Origin: Chloroflexota bacterium
GTDB taxonomy: Bacteria > Chloroflexota > Dormibacteria > Dormibacterales > Dormibacteraceae
Reading direction: 5' to 3'
Assembly (NCBI GenBank): GCA_005879675.1
Contig: VBJE01000215.1
Coordinates: 1-30,995, forward strand
Length of the DNA: 30,995 nucleotides
Below the pieces are notes generated by a model. It was given only the letters and a program-made list of their open reading frames with translations. It ran no database searches and was not told the origin of the DNA. Shown piece by piece: positions 30,012 through 30,995 of the stretch (its first letter is position 1; each line of letters opens with the position of its first letter). The position numbers and the translations under genes are program-made.

Positions 30012-30995
30012 CTGGACGCGGGCGCCGTAGAGAGAGGCACAACCGCCCTCAAGCGGTTCCGGACCCTGAGGTGGGCAGGCATGAGCCTTCCCGACTACGG
30101 CTTCTACATCCTGTGCGGAACCGCGGTTGTCCTTCTGGTGTCAGAGGCGGTCAGAGACCCTGGCAACTTCGCCCAGACCGCCGTATTCGGCCTGACACAG
30201 GGCGCGATCTTTGCCCTCGTCGCCCTGGGCTACACCATGGTCTACGGCATCATCGAGCTGATCAACTTCGCGCACGGCGACGTCTTCACGCTTAGCGCCT
30301 ACATCGGCACGAGCATCCTCGGCCTGTTCGCCGTCACCGAGGGATCTTTCAACGCCCTCAACCTGATCACTCTGGTGATCATCTTCCCGGTCGTGATGCT
30401 GATCATGGGCGGCATCAACGTGGGGATCGAGCGCGTCGCCTACCGGCCCCTGCGGAACGCCCCTCGCCTCGCCCCGCTCATCACGGCCATCGGCATGTCG
30501 TTCTTCCTCGAGGGCGTGATGTTCCTGTGGAAGGGTCCGGCCACCGTCCACTTCCCGAACATCCTGCCGCCCTGGACGACGACGGTGGCCGGCGTGTTCT
30601 TCGGCTTCAAGGACATCTTCGTCGTCGTCACCTCGGCCGTGCTGGTCGCCCTGCTCGCGGTCTTCATCAACCGGACGAAGCTCGGCAAGGCGATGCGCGC
30701 CACGGCCCAGGACCGTGACGCCGCGCAGCTGATGGGCATCGACATCAACCGCACGATCTCCGCGACGTTCTTCATCGGCGCGGTCCTGGCCGGCGCCGGC
30801 GGCGTCATCTACGGCCTGTACTACAACACCGTCTACTACCAGCTCGGCTTCCGCACAGGCCTCATCGCGTTCACGGCCGCGGTGTTCGGCGGCATCGGCA
30901 ACATCCCGGGAGCGGCGATCGGGGGCCTCATCATCGGCCTCACCGCCGCGTTCAGCGACATCTACATAGGCGGCAAGTGGACGCAGGTGGTGATC
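30012..30995 (+). CDS. livH: LivH-type branched-chain amino acid ABC transporter permease (3' end off the window)
   Basis: Inner-membrane permease. From ATG 30081 the frame stays open to the window edge (305 codons): MSLPDYGFYILCGTAVVLLV, then VFGLTQGAIFALVALGYTMV, YGIIELINFAHGDVFTLSAY, IERVAYRPLRNAPRLAPLIT, AQDRDAAQLMGIDINRTISA and TAAVFGGIGNIPGAAIGGLI. The ALGYTMVYG and NFAHGD blocks and the EAA-like region mark LivH. The frame is open upstream through RGTTALKRFRTLRWAG to a CTG at 30012, which has GGAGGG 5 bases before it; ATG 30081 has only AGGTGG. TTG 29997 is also in frame. I draw it from the CTG, but the start is uncertain. LivM, LivG and LivF are expected beyond the window. Confidence 0.88.
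   Translation, partial: MDAGAVERGTTALKRFRTLRWAGMSLPDYGFYILCGTAVVLLVSEAVRDPGNFAQTAVFGLTQGAIFALVALGYTMVYGIIELINFAHGDVFTLSAYIGTSILGLFAVTEGSFNALNLITLVIIFPVVMLIMGGINVGIERVAYRPLRNAPRLAPLITAIGMSFFLEGVMFLWKGPATVHFPNILPPWTTTVAGVFFGFKDIFVVVTSAVLVALLAVFINRTKLGKAMRATAQDRDAAQLMGIDINRTISATFFIGAVLAGAGGVIYGLYYNTVYYQLGFRTGLIAFTAAVFGGIGNIPGAAIGGLIIGLTAAFSDIYIGGKWTQVVI

Noticed and set aside
1..30995. Mobile elements, CRISPR arrays, phage genes, defence or toxin-antitoxin systems.
   Set aside because: No transposase, integrase, spaced direct repeats or defence-type domains were seen on either strand; composition appears uniform.

Overview
This high-GC bacterial chromosome segment is dominated by core metabolism. 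GC is visibly high, third codon positions are mostly G/C, GTG and TTG starts are common, and adjacent genes often overlap by 1-11 bp. The short HisG plus HisZ pair, the type III pantothenate kinase, the argCJBD-R-GH order and the Liv-type lipoproteins suggest an actinobacterial, Chloroflexota or Dormibacterota-like lineage. I cannot place it more precisely without a search. I see no insertion sequence, prophage, CRISPR array or toxin-antitoxin locus.

Layout. (1) 1-5032 holds small conserved or poorly known genes, mostly on the minus strand: a DUF2277 protein cut by the left edge, an ankyrin-repeat protein, a membrane protein, a SIMPL-domain protein, and DUF998, DUF2087 and DUF4153/4173 proteins. 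The one plus-strand gene here, a CDP-alcohol phosphatidyltransferase, runs tail-to-tail into the DUF998 gene with a 253-bp overlap. (2) 5076-6851 is a plus-strand S9 prolyl-oligopeptidase-family peptidase, followed by a 197-bp region packed with palindromes. (3) 27025 down to 7049 is about 20 kb transcribed entirely in the minus direction: TPR protein, hisZ-hisG-hisD-hisB-hisH-hisF-hisI, then argC-argJ-argB-argD-argR-argG-argH, coaX, a GAF/HD-GYP protein, an MBL-fold hydrolase, lysS, serS and tRNA-Ser(UGA). (4) 27121-30995 is a plus-strand branched-chain-amino-acid-type ABC transporter locus: two paralogous lipoprotein binding proteins, an intrinsic terminator and a LivH-type permease cut by the right edge.

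How it works together. The his genes cover most steps from PRPP/ATP toward histidine, but hisA, hisC and hisE are absent. The arg genes cover glutamate to arginine except argF. A palindromic ARG-box-like site overlaps a candidate argC promoter, and argR lies inside the same cluster, which fits autoregulated repression. The array then continues into coenzyme A synthesis, a signalling-type pair and tRNA charging, and ends with a serine tRNA just after serS.

No wholly new system is evident. The points most worth a second look are: the argH reading frame, whose conserved N-terminus lies upstream of any canonical start but in frame with an AUA overlapping the argG stop; the HD-GYP protein with a roughly 100-residue insert, coupled to an MBL hydrolase; the exact pathway gaps (hisA, argF); the regulatory sites of the arg, his and liv units; and the paired-cysteine pattern of the two binding proteins.
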